A stretch of 64,000 nucleotides of DNA from an uncultured Oscillospiraceae bacterium (GCA_934513685.1 CAKSWY010000012.1:1-64000), one strand, 5' to 3'; counted from the stretch's first letter, positions 1-7,932 are shown. A program made the numbers and translations. Notes: a model not told the origin generated them from the letters alone.

Positions 1-21
1 CTGCACGTTTTTTTCAGGCAT
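1..21 (-). CDS. Start of an unidentified gene (5' end only)
   Basis: Only the first seven codons (M-P-E-K-N-V-Q) lie in the window, and the gene runs off the left edge. The start is supported by a perfect AGGAGG on the minus strand (28-33), six bases from the ATG. Nothing can be said about the product. Its transcript would have to pass the hairpin/T-tract at 55-101, so attenuation is possible. Confidence 0.5.
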
Positions 22-54
22 TGTGTTCCTCCTGTCGGCATCTGATTTTGGGTA

Positions 55-101
55 CAAAAAAAGGACATTTCTTCTTTGCAGAGGAAATGTCCTGATTTTT
101 T
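55..101 (-). terminator. Bidirectional intrinsic terminator or attenuator
   Basis: A perfect 10-bp stem (62-71 with 84-93) is flanked by a 7-base A run on the left and six Ts on the right, so it can terminate in both directions. On the minus strand it lies only about 35 bases before the start codon of the edge gene. A second small dyad (CGGGCT/AGCCCG, about 104-118) precedes it. Confidence 0.6.
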
Positions 102-146
102 GGACGGGCTGACAGCCCGCCCAAACGGTATTTTATTTTTGTCGTT

Positions 147-152
147 ACTATA
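147..152 (-). promoter_or_regulatory. Possible extended -10 element for the left-edge gene
   Basis: On the minus strand the sequence TG-T-TATAGT is an extended -10 box, but no convincing -35 lies 16-18 bases upstream. If used, transcription would start near 140 and give a leader of about 120 nt holding the 104-118 dyad and the 55-101 terminator. Confidence 0.25.
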
Positions 153-279
153 ACACCCCCTACAATATAACTACTTCGCGGCTCGATTTTTCGGTTTGGA
201 AAAGGATGAAAAACCTTGCCAGATAACCGAAAACCCTTGATATACGGGGCTTTTCCGGTTTGTCGTAATTATACCGTAA

Positions 280-447
280 GGGCACACCTTCGCAACCCGG
301 TATCTCGAAAACGGTGGTGATATGTACACGCTACAAAGCATTCTCGGGCATACAAGCCTTGAAATGGTACGCAAATATGTTCACCTGACTCCCCGCAAAA
401 CGGTCCTCACCTTTCCAAAATTCAGCCCGCTGGATAACATCGGGTAA
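280..447 (+). pseudogene. Tyrosine recombinase (phage integrase) C-terminal remnant
   Basis: In frame from 280 the DNA encodes G-HTFATRYLENGGD, then LQSILGHTSLEMVRKY and VHLT, ending at the TAA 445-447. These are the last two catalytic boxes of a tyrosine integrase: the HTFAT box, the LGH histidine and the nucleophilic Tyr in KYVHL. A stop codon lies in frame just upstream (277-279), and the Arg normally found directly before HTFAT is Gly here, so everything N-terminal is lost and the piece cannot be functional. It points toward the 3' end of tRNA-Lys 46 bases away, the usual geometry of an integrase beside its tRNA attachment site. It is most simply the scar of an excised or decayed integrative element. 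Confidence 0.8.
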
Positions 448-451
448 ATGC

Positions 452-490
452 AAAAAGCGCCGTGCAACGTACTTGTTGCGCGGCGTACTT
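452..490 (-). terminator. Terminator of tRNA-Lys
   Basis: An 11-bp stem (458-468 with 475-485, one G-T type mismatch) is followed on the minus strand by five Ts. It begins just after the encoded CCA of the tRNA. Confidence 0.8.
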
Positions 491-492
491 TT

Positions 493-568
493 TGGTGAGC
501 CATCGGGGATTCGAACCCCGGACACCCTGATTAAAAGTCAGGTGCTCTACCGACTGAGCTAATGGCTC
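493..568 (-). tRNA. tRNA-Lys (anticodon TTT)
   Basis: This is a 76-base cloverleaf with a GAGCCAT/ATGGCTC acceptor stem, D-arm beginning TAGCTCAGTCGGTAGAGC, anticodon stem CCTGA/TCAGG enclosing the loop CTTTTAA (anticodon TTT, lysine), T-arm containing GGTTCGAATCC, discriminator A and an encoded CCA (493-495). It has its own consensus promoter and terminator. The integrase remnant next to its 3' end suggests that this tRNA has served as an attachment site. Confidence 0.97.
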
Positions 569-583
569 ACATATAGCTTTATT

Positions 584-612
584 ATTATAACAGCCCCCCT
601 TTTCCCTGTCAA
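584..612 (-). promoter_or_regulatory. Consensus sigma-A promoter of tRNA-Lys
   Basis: Perfect TTGACA (607-612) and TATAAT (584-589) boxes with a 17-base spacer, read on the minus strand. The predicted start falls a few bases before the mature 5' end of the tRNA. Confidence 0.92.
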
Positions 613-727
613 CCCTTTTTCCTTCAAAACTGCCGGTTGGCCGCACAGAGGCCGCCGGCTGCCTTATTTTTTACCTGTTTTTTGGCAATTGTTCACCGGA
701 AGCGGGGGGCAAAATGATTACAAAGAG

Positions 728-756
728 TTTACAATATTCATCCCTTCCTTTATAAT
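728..756 (+). promoter_or_regulatory. Sigma-A promoter of the first DUF3048 gene
   Basis: TTTACA (728-733), 17-base spacer, TATAAT (751-756). It lies 54 bases before the GTG start at 810. Confidence 0.85.
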
Positions 757-809
757 AGGGATAATATCAGCTGTCCGGGGCGCTGCCCCGCTGAAGGGAG
801 GGTTCCACC

Positions 810-1913
810 GTGGGCAAATGGCCTGCCATTCTCGGCGCTGCCGCTTTGTGCAGCCTGCTGTGTGTTTCCTGCGGCCGCGGCTCTTCCTCGTCTTCTTCGT
901 TGCAGGCACCGGCGCCAACCCCCTCTGCCCCCGCCTTCACGCTGGATGAGGACGTAAACCCCTACACCGGCCTGGCCAAAACGGCCGATTATCCCGAGGG
1001 GCAGCGCGGCGTGGCGGTGATGCTGGGCAACATGAAAGAGGACCTGCCCCAGAGCGGCCTGAACGCCGCCGACCTGGTATACGAAATGATCACCGAGGGG
1101 GGCATCACTCGCCTGATGGCCGTCTACCGGGATCGGTCGGCCCTGCCGCTGGTTGGGCCGCTGCGCTCGGCACGGGACCAGCACGTGCAGCTGATGATCC
1201 CGCTGAACTGCCTGTATGTGCACATCGGCGGCTCTTCCTACGCGCTGGATGTGCTGGACGCCTTTCACTTCACCGATGTGCAGTCCATCAACGGGCGCTA
1301 CAAGAATTTCTACTGGATCGACGCCGAGCGCCGCCGCACCCGCAGCCAGGAAAACTCGGTGTACACCGACGGTTCCACGCTGGAAAACGCCCTGGAGCGC
1401 TACGGGCTGGAAACTGAGGGCGAGCCGGACCCGGTGTTCAACTTTCAGCCCTACGGGGAAGCCCCCCGCGCTCTGGAGGATGGCACCGCGTACAGCCTGA
1501 GCTTCCGCTTTTCGCCCTATGAGGACGTGCGCTTTGATTACAGCACTGAGGACGGCCGCTACTACAAATCGGAATTCGGCCAGCCCCAGCTGGACGCGGC
1601 GGACGGCGGACGGCAATACCGGGTGGACAACGTGTTTCTGCTGTTCACCTCCATTGGCCGCTACCCGGACGGGCTGCTCTCCCAAGTGAATCTGGAACAG
1701 GGCGCGGGCTTTTACTTCAGCCAGGGCCGCTACGAGCGGGTGCGCTGGATGAAGGGCCGCGGTGAAGCGCCCCTGCGCATTGTGGACGATGAGGGCCGCG
1801 AGCAGGATGTGACCGTGAACCCCGGCACCAGCTACATCGCCTTTGTGGGGGACGATCTGCTCACCCACTGCCGCATTGGTGACGCCACACTGGAGGAACT
1901 GTACGGCGCTTGA
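810..1913 (+). CDS. DUF3048 domain-containing lipoprotein (first of three)
   Basis: This 367-residue protein has a lipoprotein signal peptide (hydrophobic stretch, then L-C-V-S-C near residue 21) and a Ser-rich linker. The rest matches the DUF3048 family (Bacillus subtilis YerB type), with the core block GPLRSARD near residue 115 and the family's N- and C-terminal halves. The GTG start is supported by GGGAGGG eight bases upstream; no ATG fits. It should be an extracellular, membrane-tethered protein; the biochemical role of the family is unknown. Two paralogues follow directly (2176 and 3443), each with its own lipobox, so the group probably arose by tandem duplication. Confidence 0.88.
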   Translation: MGKWPAILGAAALCSLLCVSCGRGSSSSSSLQAPAPTPSAPAFTLDEDVNPYTGLAKTADYPEGQRGVAVMLGNMKEDLPQSGLNAADLVYEMITEGGITRLMAVYRDRSALPLVGPLRSARDQHVQLMIPLNCLYVHIGGSSYALDVLDAFHFTDVQSINGRYKNFYWIDAERRRTRSQENSVYTDGSTLENALERYGLETEGEPDPVFNFQPYGEAPRALEDGTAYSLSFRFSPYEDVRFDYSTEDGRYYKSEFGQPQLDAADGGRQYRVDNVFLLFTSIGRYPDGLLSQVNLEQGAGFYFSQGRYERVRWMKGRGEAPLRIVDDEGREQDVTVNPGTSYIAFVGDDLLTHCRIGDATLEELYGA

Positions 1914-1959
1914 GCGGCCTTTTTTCAGAAAACCTAAGATTTGGGTACCCCCTGTGTGC

Positions 1960-1988
1960 TTTACAACCCGGCCCGCAGGGGGTACAAT
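1960..1988 (+). promoter_or_regulatory. Sigma-A promoter upstream of the second DUF3048 gene
   Basis: TTTACA (1960-1965), 17-base spacer, TACAAT (1983-1988). The predicted start is near 1995, which leaves a 180-nt leader before the ATG at 2176. Confidence 0.75.
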
Positions 1989-2000
1989 AGCATTGATATG

Positions 2001-2051
2001 GCCGCAGGCCATCGGGGCCGCGTTTTGTGCTGCCCGCGGCCTGCGCTTTTT
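2001..2051 (+). terminator. Hairpin plus T-tract directly after the promoter (attenuator-like)
   Basis: CGCAGGCC (2003-2010) pairs with GGCCTGCG (2038-2045) and is followed by CTTTTT. It lies within the first 60 nt of the predicted transcript from the 1960-1988 promoter and upstream of the coding region. It could be an attenuator, or it could end a very short RNA. Confidence 0.5.
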
Positions 2052-2175
2052 CCGTTTTCGCCTCGATCGGCCCTGTCCTGCGTGCGGGCCGATGATGTAT
2101 ACGAAGCCGGGGCTGCTGCCGCCTGTGGGTGCGCGGCCCCCGATTCCTACAACCCGAAACAGGAGAATGAAATTT

Positions 2176-3351
2176 ATGAGACGAGCTTTGTCCCTTGCCC
2201 TGGTCCTGACGCTGGCCGCAGGCATTTTCACCGGCTGCGGCGGGTCCGCTTCCTCTGCCGCTCAGGGCGGCCAGACCGCCACCCCGGAACCCACGGCCAC
2301 CCCGGAACCTTACGAGGCCAACGCCCTCACCGGCGAAGCCAAGGATGCCGACTACCCCGAGGGGCAGCGCATCACCGCCGTGATGGTGAACAACATCACC
2401 GACGCCCGGCCCCAGCGCGGCCTTTCGGACGCCAAGATGCTGTTTGAGATCAAGGTGGAGGGCGGCATCACCCGCTTTATGGCCCTGTTCAACAGCTACG
2501 AAGAGCTGCCCACCATCGGTCCCATCCGCTCGGCCCGCGATCAGTTCTTCCGTCTGATACTGCCCTGGCAGCCCATCTACATCCACGACGGCGAGAGCGT
2601 GGTGCAGAAGCAGTACATCAAAAACTACAGCTACGACGAGTGGAACCTGAACAACGGCGGCAACGGCTACCGGGATTTCAACCGCAAAAACTGGCGCAGT
2701 TACAGCTACAACAACGGCCTGGCCTACGAGCACACCGAGTACACCGACGCGGAACACGTGGGCGAGTACATTGCCAGCAACAATGTGGACACCAGCCGTA
2801 CCTACAACAGCACCTTCTTCAATTTTGTGGACTATCGGGAGGCCCCCCGCCAGGTGAACGGCGACGATGCCGCCCAGGTAACCATCGTGCATTCCGAGAA
2901 CTACCGCACCCGCTTCACCTACGACAGCAGCCTGGGCCAGTACAAAATGGCCCAGTACTACCCCCAGATGGGCGATTACATGGACACGGTGGACGAAAAC
3001 AACGAGCGGCAGCTCGCCTTTGACAACGTGGTGGTGCTGTTCACCGACATTCACACCTACCCCGGCCACGAGGCCAATGACCTGCAGTATGCCGAGTACA
3101 GCTGGGGCGGTGTGGGCTACTACTGCTACGGCGGCCACGTTGAGAAGATCCGCTGGACCAAGGGCACCGATCTGGAGGCCCTGCAGCTGTGGAACTACGA
3201 CATGACCGAGAACCTGCAGGTGAACACCGGCAAGAGCTATGTGGCCGTGGTGGACGTGGACGAAGCGTCTCGGTTCGGCTACACCGCTTCGGAGAGCACC
3301 GACGGCCCCGAGGCTGCCACCGAGGAAACCTACGTGGAAAGCGCCGACTGA
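2176..3351 (+). CDS. DUF3048 domain-containing lipoprotein (second of three)
   Basis: This 391-residue protein starts at the ATG that places AGGAG ten bases upstream; an in-frame ATG at 2167 is too close to that site. The signal peptide ends in F-T-G-C, a lipobox near residue 20, followed by a Thr/Pro-rich linker with repeated ATPEP units. The DUF3048 body carries the conserved GPIRSARD block. The C-terminal tail is acidic. It follows the first paralogue with its own promoter and is followed after 91 bases by the third. The function of the family is not established. Confidence 0.88.
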   Translation: MRRALSLALVLTLAAGIFTGCGGSASSAAQGGQTATPEPTATPEPYEANALTGEAKDADYPEGQRITAVMVNNITDARPQRGLSDAKMLFEIKVEGGITRFMALFNSYEELPTIGPIRSARDQFFRLILPWQPIYIHDGESVVQKQYIKNYSYDEWNLNNGGNGYRDFNRKNWRSYSYNNGLAYEHTEYTDAEHVGEYIASNNVDTSRTYNSTFFNFVDYREAPRQVNGDDAAQVTIVHSENYRTRFTYDSSLGQYKMAQYYPQMGDYMDTVDENNERQLAFDNVVVLFTDIHTYPGHEANDLQYAEYSWGGVGYYCYGGHVEKIRWTKGTDLEALQLWNYDMTENLQVNTGKSYVAVVDVDEASRFGYTASESTDGPEAATEETYVESAD

Positions 3352-3442
3352 CGCCGGTTTCTGCCGCCGTTCCAAACGCGATTTTGCGCCCGCCGGGTTT
3401 GCGGCCGGGCCATTCATCTCTCCATCAGGAGGAAAGGAATCC

Positions 3443-4681
3443 ATGACAAAACGTATTCTGGCCGGTGCACTCAGCCTGGCCCTGGCCGCCGGGCTGCTGG
3501 CGGGCTGCGGCGGTTCGGCCTCTTCGGCCCCCGCGTCGTCTGACGCCTCGCCGGCACCCCAGGCCACCGACACTCCCGCCCCGGCAGCGGCCGCGGAGGC
3601 GGACCATAACATCCTCACCGGCTCGGCCCACAGCGGCGCCCAGCCCCGGCCCATTGCCGTGATGCTGAACAACCGGGAAAGCGCCTGGAACCAGTGGGGC
3701 GTATGCGCCGCCGATCTGGTGGTGGAGGCCCTGTTCGAGGGCAAAACCAGCACCCTGATGGCGGTATACGGCGGCTACAACAACCTGCCGGACAAGGTCG
3801 GCCCCGTGGCCGAGGGGCGCGACACCTTCTGGCAGATGGTCATGCCCTACAACGCCATGCCGGTGCAGATCGGCAGCAACATTTACGCAGCCAACCTGCT
3901 GAATTATTACAGCTACCAGCCCATTGAGGCCAGCAGCGCCGGCACCCACGCCTTTGAATTTGACGAAGAGCGTGGCCTGAAGGGCCATGAGTTCGGCTGG
4001 TACATCAATCAGGAACGGCTGGAGGACGCCCGCAGCCTGTACGGCATGGCCGCCGAGAGCGAAACCGTCCTGCCGGATCTGTTCCACTTCGGCGAAAACG
4101 CCCAGGGCAGCAGCGCCGCCGAGCGCATTGAGATCCAGTTCGCCCCGGATGACGTGATCCCCCTGCTGTACAACGAGGACGAGGGCACCTACGACAAATA
4201 CCGGGCCGACTGGGAGCCACAGACCGACGGCAACGACGAAGAGGCCCAGCTGAGCTTCACCAATGTGTTCGTGCTCAGCTGCCGGGCCGGCATTAAGGAC
4301 GACGGCTACACCCGCGATTACGACCTGACCAGCGGCGGCGAGGGCCTGTACCTCACCGGCGGCACCTGGCAGAAGATCCGCTGGGAAAAGGGCACCGCCG
4401 CCCAGGCCTTTGCCTTCTACAACGAAGCCGGTCAGGAGCTGACCGTGGCCCCCGGCAAGAGCTACATTGCCCTGTACGGCGGCTTTGACGGCCAGAGCGT
4501 GATGGTGAAGAGCGGCGATGAAAAGCTGAACCCCCTGAACGCCATGGAGCCGCTGCCCACCCCCGTGCCCACGGCCACGCCGGAGCCCACCGAGGAGCCG
4601 ACCCCGGCCCCGGAGGAGGAAGGCGGCGACGAGGCCGGCAGTGAGGACCCCGCTGCGGACGCAGCCAGCACCGAGGGCTGA
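3443..4681 (+). CDS. DUF3048 domain-containing lipoprotein (third, divergent)
   Basis: This 412-residue protein has an AGGAGG ribosome site six to ten bases before the ATG, and a signal peptide with L-L-A-G-C lipobox near residue 22. It is the most divergent of the three DUF3048 copies: the family block RSARD is replaced by AEGRD (in VGPVAEGRDTFW). The C-terminus carries a Pro/Thr-rich tail with repeated TPVPTATPEPTEEP-like units, then an acidic end, suggesting a wall-spanning or flexible extension. No promoter is evident in the 91 bases before it, so it is probably co-transcribed with the second copy; a strong terminator follows. Confidence 0.85.
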   Translation: MTKRILAGALSLALAAGLLAGCGGSASSAPASSDASPAPQATDTPAPAAAAEADHNILTGSAHSGAQPRPIAVMLNNRESAWNQWGVCAADLVVEALFEGKTSTLMAVYGGYNNLPDKVGPVAEGRDTFWQMVMPYNAMPVQIGSNIYAANLLNYYSYQPIEASSAGTHAFEFDEERGLKGHEFGWYINQERLEDARSLYGMAAESETVLPDLFHFGENAQGSSAAERIEIQFAPDDVIPLLYNEDEGTYDKYRADWEPQTDGNDEEAQLSFTNVFVLSCRAGIKDDGYTRDYDLTSGGEGLYLTGGTWQKIRWEKGTAAQAFAFYNEAGQELTVAPGKSYIALYGGFDGQSVMVKSGDEKLNPLNAMEPLPTPVPTATPEPTEEPTPAPEEEGGDEAGSEDPAADAASTEG

Positions 4682-4722
4682 ACTCCCATCCATTTTTCAG
4701 CCGAAGATTTTATTAAAGTGAA

Positions 4723-4761
4723 AGCGGCGGCGCGGCCAACTGGTCTGCGCCGCCGCTTTTT
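4723..4761 (+). terminator. Terminator of the DUF3048 cluster
   Basis: An 11-bp GC-rich stem (4723-4733 with 4747-4757) followed by TTTT. The rest of the 319-base gap to 5001 holds only this and the convergent terminator at 4915-4961. Confidence 0.85.
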
Positions 4762-4914
4762 GCGTGGGGCGTAAATGCCCGCCGGGGAAGCACCGCCCCA
4801 CCCCGGCAGCCTGAGGACCACCGCATCTGCCCCTTTGCCCGGCACGAAATTTCCCGTGCATTCCCTGCCGGATGCCCCGCCGAAACCCGTCAATCTCAAA
4901 AAGGCCAAAAGCCC

Positions 4915-4961
4915 AAAAAAGCTCCCCCTGCCCGGCACCGTTTGGGTGCAGGCAGGGGGAG
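4915..4961 (-). terminator. Terminator of the HD-domain gene
   Basis: CTCCCCCTGCC pairs with GGCAGGGGGAG (4922-4932 with 4951-4961), followed on the minus strand by CTTTTTT. Confidence 0.85.
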
Positions 4962-5000
4962 TCCTGCGTTTCTGCGGGTTTGCGTGCAGTCAGCGGCCAG

Positions 5001-5498
5001 TCAGGCAAAGATGGGCTGCATCCGCCGGTCCAGCTTCATCAGCCGGTACAGGTAAGCGCCCTCGATCACCGCACACAGTTTGTCGGCCACGTTTACCACA
5101 TAGCTCACCTTGTAGCGGGGCATCTTTTTGGCCAGCGGCCACATATGGGTCACGATGGCATCGGCCTCTGCCTCCGAAAGCTCGGTCAGGCGGGACGCGT
5201 TTTTCAGCGCCGCAACCGGGTGCGCAAAGCACTGGTTGCCCTCATACTGGGTCTTATCCCTGGGGTCATACAAAAACAGGTCATGCAGCAGGCCGGCACG
5301 GGCTGCCTCGCGGGCATCAATGTTCCAGTGGCGGGCCAGGCGATAGGCCACATATGAGACAAACAGCGAATGCTCGTAACAGGTGACAAAATGGTGGTGG
5401 CGGATGTTCTTCATCCACAGCACCTCGTCGCTGTTCAGCAGGTCGGCCACACAGGCGGCATACTCACGCTCCGCAATGGGGTCGAAAAGCTTGTGCAT
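5001..5498 (-). CDS. HD-domain phosphohydrolase-like protein
   Basis: This 165-residue cytosolic protein has the HD-superfamily metal pattern: His residues in the RHHH/EHS region (34-43), the HD doublet in LLHDLF (near 73-74) and a late Asp in NVADKL (near 140). The family consists of metal-dependent phosphohydrolases, often acting on nucleotides; the substrate cannot be told from sequence. The start is set by GGGAGGA nine bases upstream. It is a single-gene unit with its own extended -10 promoter and terminator, divergent from nothing obvious. Confidence 0.8.
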   Translation of the reverse strand: MHKLFDPIAEREYAACVADLLNSDEVLWMKNIRHHHFVTCYEHSLFVSYVAYRLARHWNIDAREAARAGLLHDLFLYDPRDKTQYEGNQCFAHPVAALKNASRLTELSEAEADAIVTHMWPLAKKMPRYKVSYVVNVADKLCAVIEGAYLYRLMKLDRRMQPIFA

Positions 5499-5648
5499 TG
5501 GCGGAATCCTCCCTGGAAAGCGGCGGCCCCCTCCGGCAGCGGCTCAGCAAAGCGCTGCGGCCGGGCAAAGGCCCTGCTTTCTTTTTCACAAATAATTGAT
5601 CTTACGCAGGAAGCGCGGTTTGCCTCGGCAAACTGTCCTTCCTTTTGC

Positions 5649-5654
5649 ATTATA
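5649..5654 (-). promoter_or_regulatory. Extended -10 promoter of the HD gene
   Basis: On the minus strand TGG-TATAAT forms an extended -10 box about 150 bases before the ATG. The -35 region is weak. The remainder of the 5499-5789 gap holds the terminator at 5667-5742. Confidence 0.55.
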
Positions 5655-5666
5655 CCATACTGTTTG

Positions 5667-5742
5667 TAAAAAACACAGCCGCAGTGTGCTGGCAAAAGGT
5701 GAAATTTTTGCATCTTCCCTTTGCCGCGCTCTGCGGCTGTGT
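5667..5742 (-). terminator. Long-loop terminator of the histidine-phosphatase gene
   Basis: ACACAGCCGCAG (5673-5684) pairs with CTGCGGCTGTGT (5731-5742) around a 46-base loop, followed on the minus strand by six Ts. Confidence 0.65.
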
Positions 5743-5789
5743 GTTCTCTTTTTATCTGCGCGGCGGGATTTTAACGTCGCCCGGGCGCG

Positions 5790-6425
5790 TCACTCCTCGT
5801 CCAGGTAGCCCAGGGGCAGCACCTGCACGGCCTCCATCAGGCCGTCCCGCATCCAGAGGGAGGCATCGGTGCGCAGGGTGTAGCCGCAGCCGGGGTCCGC
5901 CATCCACTCTTCCGGCTTATGGTAGGGCAGGGCCTTCTGGGCCATCATGCTCATCAGCACGCCGCCGTGGGTCACGCAGGCGGCCTCATGGGTGCCGGTG
6001 CGCATCATGTACTCAAACAGCTTCATCAGGGTCTCCCGGCAGCGGGTGTGGAAGTCCGGCGCGGCCTCGGCGTGGGGCGGGGTGTAGCCGCTGGTGGGGT
6101 CCATCCAGCGGGCAAAGTCCGGGTCCTTCACCAGCTCCTGCACCTTGCGGCCCTCATACACGCCGAAGGCCATCTCCCGCAGGTCCTGCACCACCATCTT
6201 CTTGCCGGCCTCCGGGAAGAGGATCTCGGCGGTTTCCACCGCGCGGCGCATGGGGGAGCAGAACACCGTATCCGGCTGCGGATAGGCAAACCGTGCCCGC
6301 AGGTCCAGCAGATCGGCCCGGCCCTGCTCGCACAGGGGCAGATCGGTTCCGCTGCCCACGTAAAGGCCGTCCAGGTTGCCCTGGGTCAGGCCATGGCGGA
6401 TGAGATGCAGCTGATAGCTCTTCAT
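5790..6425 (-). CDS. Histidine phosphatase family protein (phosphoglycerate-mutase-like)
   Basis: This 211-residue protein shows the branch-1 histidine phosphatase signature: LIRHG at residues 8-12 with catalytic His11, the Arg in SPMRRAVETAE (near 60), FGVYEG around 90 and the second His in CVTHGG (near 153). These enzymes remove phosphate from small molecules or proteins through a phospho-His intermediate. The substrate here is unknown; relatives are often annotated as alpha-ribazole phosphatase or generic PGM family, but no cobalamin genes are nearby. It is monocistronic with its own terminator. Confidence 0.85.
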   Translation of the reverse strand: MKSYQLHLIRHGLTQGNLDGLYVGSGTDLPLCEQGRADLLDLRARFAYPQPDTVFCSPMRRAVETAEILFPEAGKKMVVQDLREMAFGVYEGRKVQELVKDPDFARWMDPTSGYTPPHAEAAPDFHTRCRETLMKLFEYMMRTGTHEAACVTHGGVLMSMMAQKALPYHKPEEWMADPGCGYTLRTDASLWMRDGLMEAVQVLPLGYLDEE

Positions 6426-6634
6426 AAAAAACGTCCTCTCTTCTGATTGGCGGGCGGCCGTTCGGCCCGTCGAAAGATTACAAAATAATTACAAGCCCAG
6501 CCCGCATCCAAATTCTTCTTTGCGGGCACCACAATATTTAGCAAACGTTCCCGGGCACCGGCGGCATATTTAGAATTTGATTTTGAACTGGGCAACCCGC
6601 CGAAATTTTGGGAAAATAATTGACGAAAAATGTA

Positions 6635-6663
6635 TTTACAAAGCGTTTTTGCTGCTTTATAAT
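6635..6663 (+). promoter_or_regulatory. Sigma-A promoter of the XRE-family regulator
   Basis: TTTACA (6635-6640), 17-base spacer, TATAAT (6658-6663), 91 bases before the ATG. Nothing else stands out in the 6426-6634 part of this gap. Confidence 0.85.
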
Positions 6664-6753
6664 TTACCATACGTATTGTAAAAATGCAACGGCCGCCCTG
6701 CATAAATTTCAATTTGTGCCCCGCGGCCTGAACAGTCAGGAGTATCGCCAGTT

Positions 6754-7440
6754 ATGGAATTCAATCGGATCATCACTCTGCTTCGCAAGGAGCGGGGCAT
6801 CACCCAAAAACAGGCCGCCCAGGATCTGGGGGTCTCCCAGGCCCTTCTGTCCCATTATGAAAAGGGCATCCGCGAGTGCGGGCTGGAGTTTGTGGTGAAG
6901 GTGGCCGATTACTACGGCGTCTCCTGTGACTATCTGCTGGGCCGCAGTGCCGAGCGCAGCGGCCAGACCCTCACCGTGGAGGACATTCCGGAGGCCGAGT
7001 CTGCGCGGGACAGCCACTACCACGGCAGCGTGCTGCCCACCATGAACAAAAAGCTCATCGCCAACAGCCTGAACATCCTGTACGACAAGCTGGGCGCCAG
7101 CCGGGATAAGGGCCTTGTCACGGAGGTGAGCGGCTACCTCATGCTGGCGGTGTATAAGATGTTCCGCCTTGTGTACATGGCTGACCCCAAAAACGCGGCC
7201 AGTATGTTCAGCGTCACCCCCGGCCGGTGGGAGGGTTACTCCACGGCTTCCATGCTGGCGGCCGAGGCCAATGTGAAAAGCATCCTCAGCGGGGAGGATC
7301 AGCCCGGCGCACCGGCCCTGAAGGACCCGTCCTGCTTCGGCATGACCACCGAGACCCTCACCCAGAACTACCCCCTGTACGCCACCAGCCTGCTGAACCT
7401 GATCAAAACCAGCGAGAAGCGCATCGAGCATCAGGGCTGA
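6754..7440 (+). CDS. XRE-family transcriptional regulator with C-terminal sensor-like region
   Basis: This 228-residue protein starts with a Cro/C1-type helix-turn-helix (residues 5-60, with the typical QKQAAQDLGVSQALLSHYE recognition region and the closing CDYLLGRS). The following 160 residues are helical and of no family I recognise; they may mediate ligand sensing or dimerisation. AGGAG lies about 16 bases before the ATG and the gene has its own promoter and terminator. The domain layout (HTH plus a long helical tail) is common in Oscillospiraceae regulators of unknown target. Confidence 0.82.
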   Translation: MEFNRIITLLRKERGITQKQAAQDLGVSQALLSHYEKGIRECGLEFVVKVADYYGVSCDYLLGRSAERSGQTLTVEDIPEAESARDSHYHGSVLPTMNKKLIANSLNILYDKLGASRDKGLVTEVSGYLMLAVYKMFRLVYMADPKNAASMFSVTPGRWEGYSTASMLAAEANVKSILSGEDQPGAPALKDPSCFGMTTETLTQNYPLYATSLLNLIKTSEKRIEHQG

Positions 7441-7472
7441 GCCTCTTCAATCAAACCAATCGAACGGCCAAA

Positions 7473-7522
7473 CAGGCCGGGCCCGTTCAGCCTTTGCTGA
7501 ACCGCGGCCCGGCCTGTTTTTT
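7473..7522 (+). terminator. Terminator of the XRE regulator
   Basis: A GC-rich stem starting CAGGCCGGG and closing CCCGGCCTG, followed by six Ts. Confidence 0.88.
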
Positions 7523-7539
7523 GCTGGATCTGGATGCAC

Positions 7540-7797
7540 TCAGCCGTTCTGCTTCAGCTGCTTGGCAATGGCAGCCCGGCAGTTTGCGCAGATGTTCCGC
7601 CCCATATAGGGGGTCACGTTTTTGGCCTCACCGCAGAACAGGCAGGCCGGCTGATACTTTTTCAGCACAATGGTATCCTCCTCCACGAAGATCTCCACGG
7701 TGGGGTCCTCATCCAGCCCCAGCCCGCGCCGAAGTTCCACCGGAAGCACCAGGCGGCCCAGGTTGTCGATTTTTCTTACAATACCGGTCGATTTCAT
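7540..7797 (-). CDS. abrB: AbrB/SpoVT-family transition-state regulator with zinc ribbon
   Basis: This 85-residue protein begins with the AbrB swapped-hairpin DNA-binding domain (MKSTGIVRKIDNLGRLVLP, residues 1-50), including the hallmark LGRLVLPVELRR segment. It continues with a small zinc-ribbon-like tail, CLFC (about 63-66) and CANC (about 79-82). This arrangement is typical of clostridial AbrB proteins, which repress stationary-phase and sporulation genes. AAGGAG precedes the ATG at 7797 by eight bases; a longer reading from 7911 lacks a ribosome site. The gene has a near-perfect promoter, preceded by a set of helically phased CGAAT repeats. Confidence 0.9.
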   Translation of the reverse strand: MKSTGIVRKIDNLGRLVLPVELRRGLGLDEDPTVEIFVEEDTIVLKKYQPACLFCGEAKNVTPYMGRNICANCRAAIAKQLKQNG

Positions 7798-7932
7798 ATT
7801 CTTCTCCTTAAATTCCACTTGATTCTTTCTTACACTCCGCGGTTTCTTCTGGTTCTTCTGAAACAGCGCCCCACCGCGCCGTTTTGCGCGAATCGCGTCG
7901 CATCTTCTCAATCCTCTTCAAAGTCTACCGGA

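Noticed and set aside
331..525. A 64-codon minus-strand gene
   Set aside because: It overlaps the tRNA-Lys, its terminator and the integrase remnant on the other strand; its text is the tRNA read as protein.
1861..3753. A 630-codon minus-strand frame opposite the DUF3048 genes
   Set aside because: Low-complexity Val/Gly/Ala-rich translation, no ribosome site, opposite well-supported lipoprotein genes.
280..4681. A prophage or integrative element at the left end
   Set aside because: Only the integrase tail remains; the following genes are ordinary chromosomal lipoprotein genes with matching composition.
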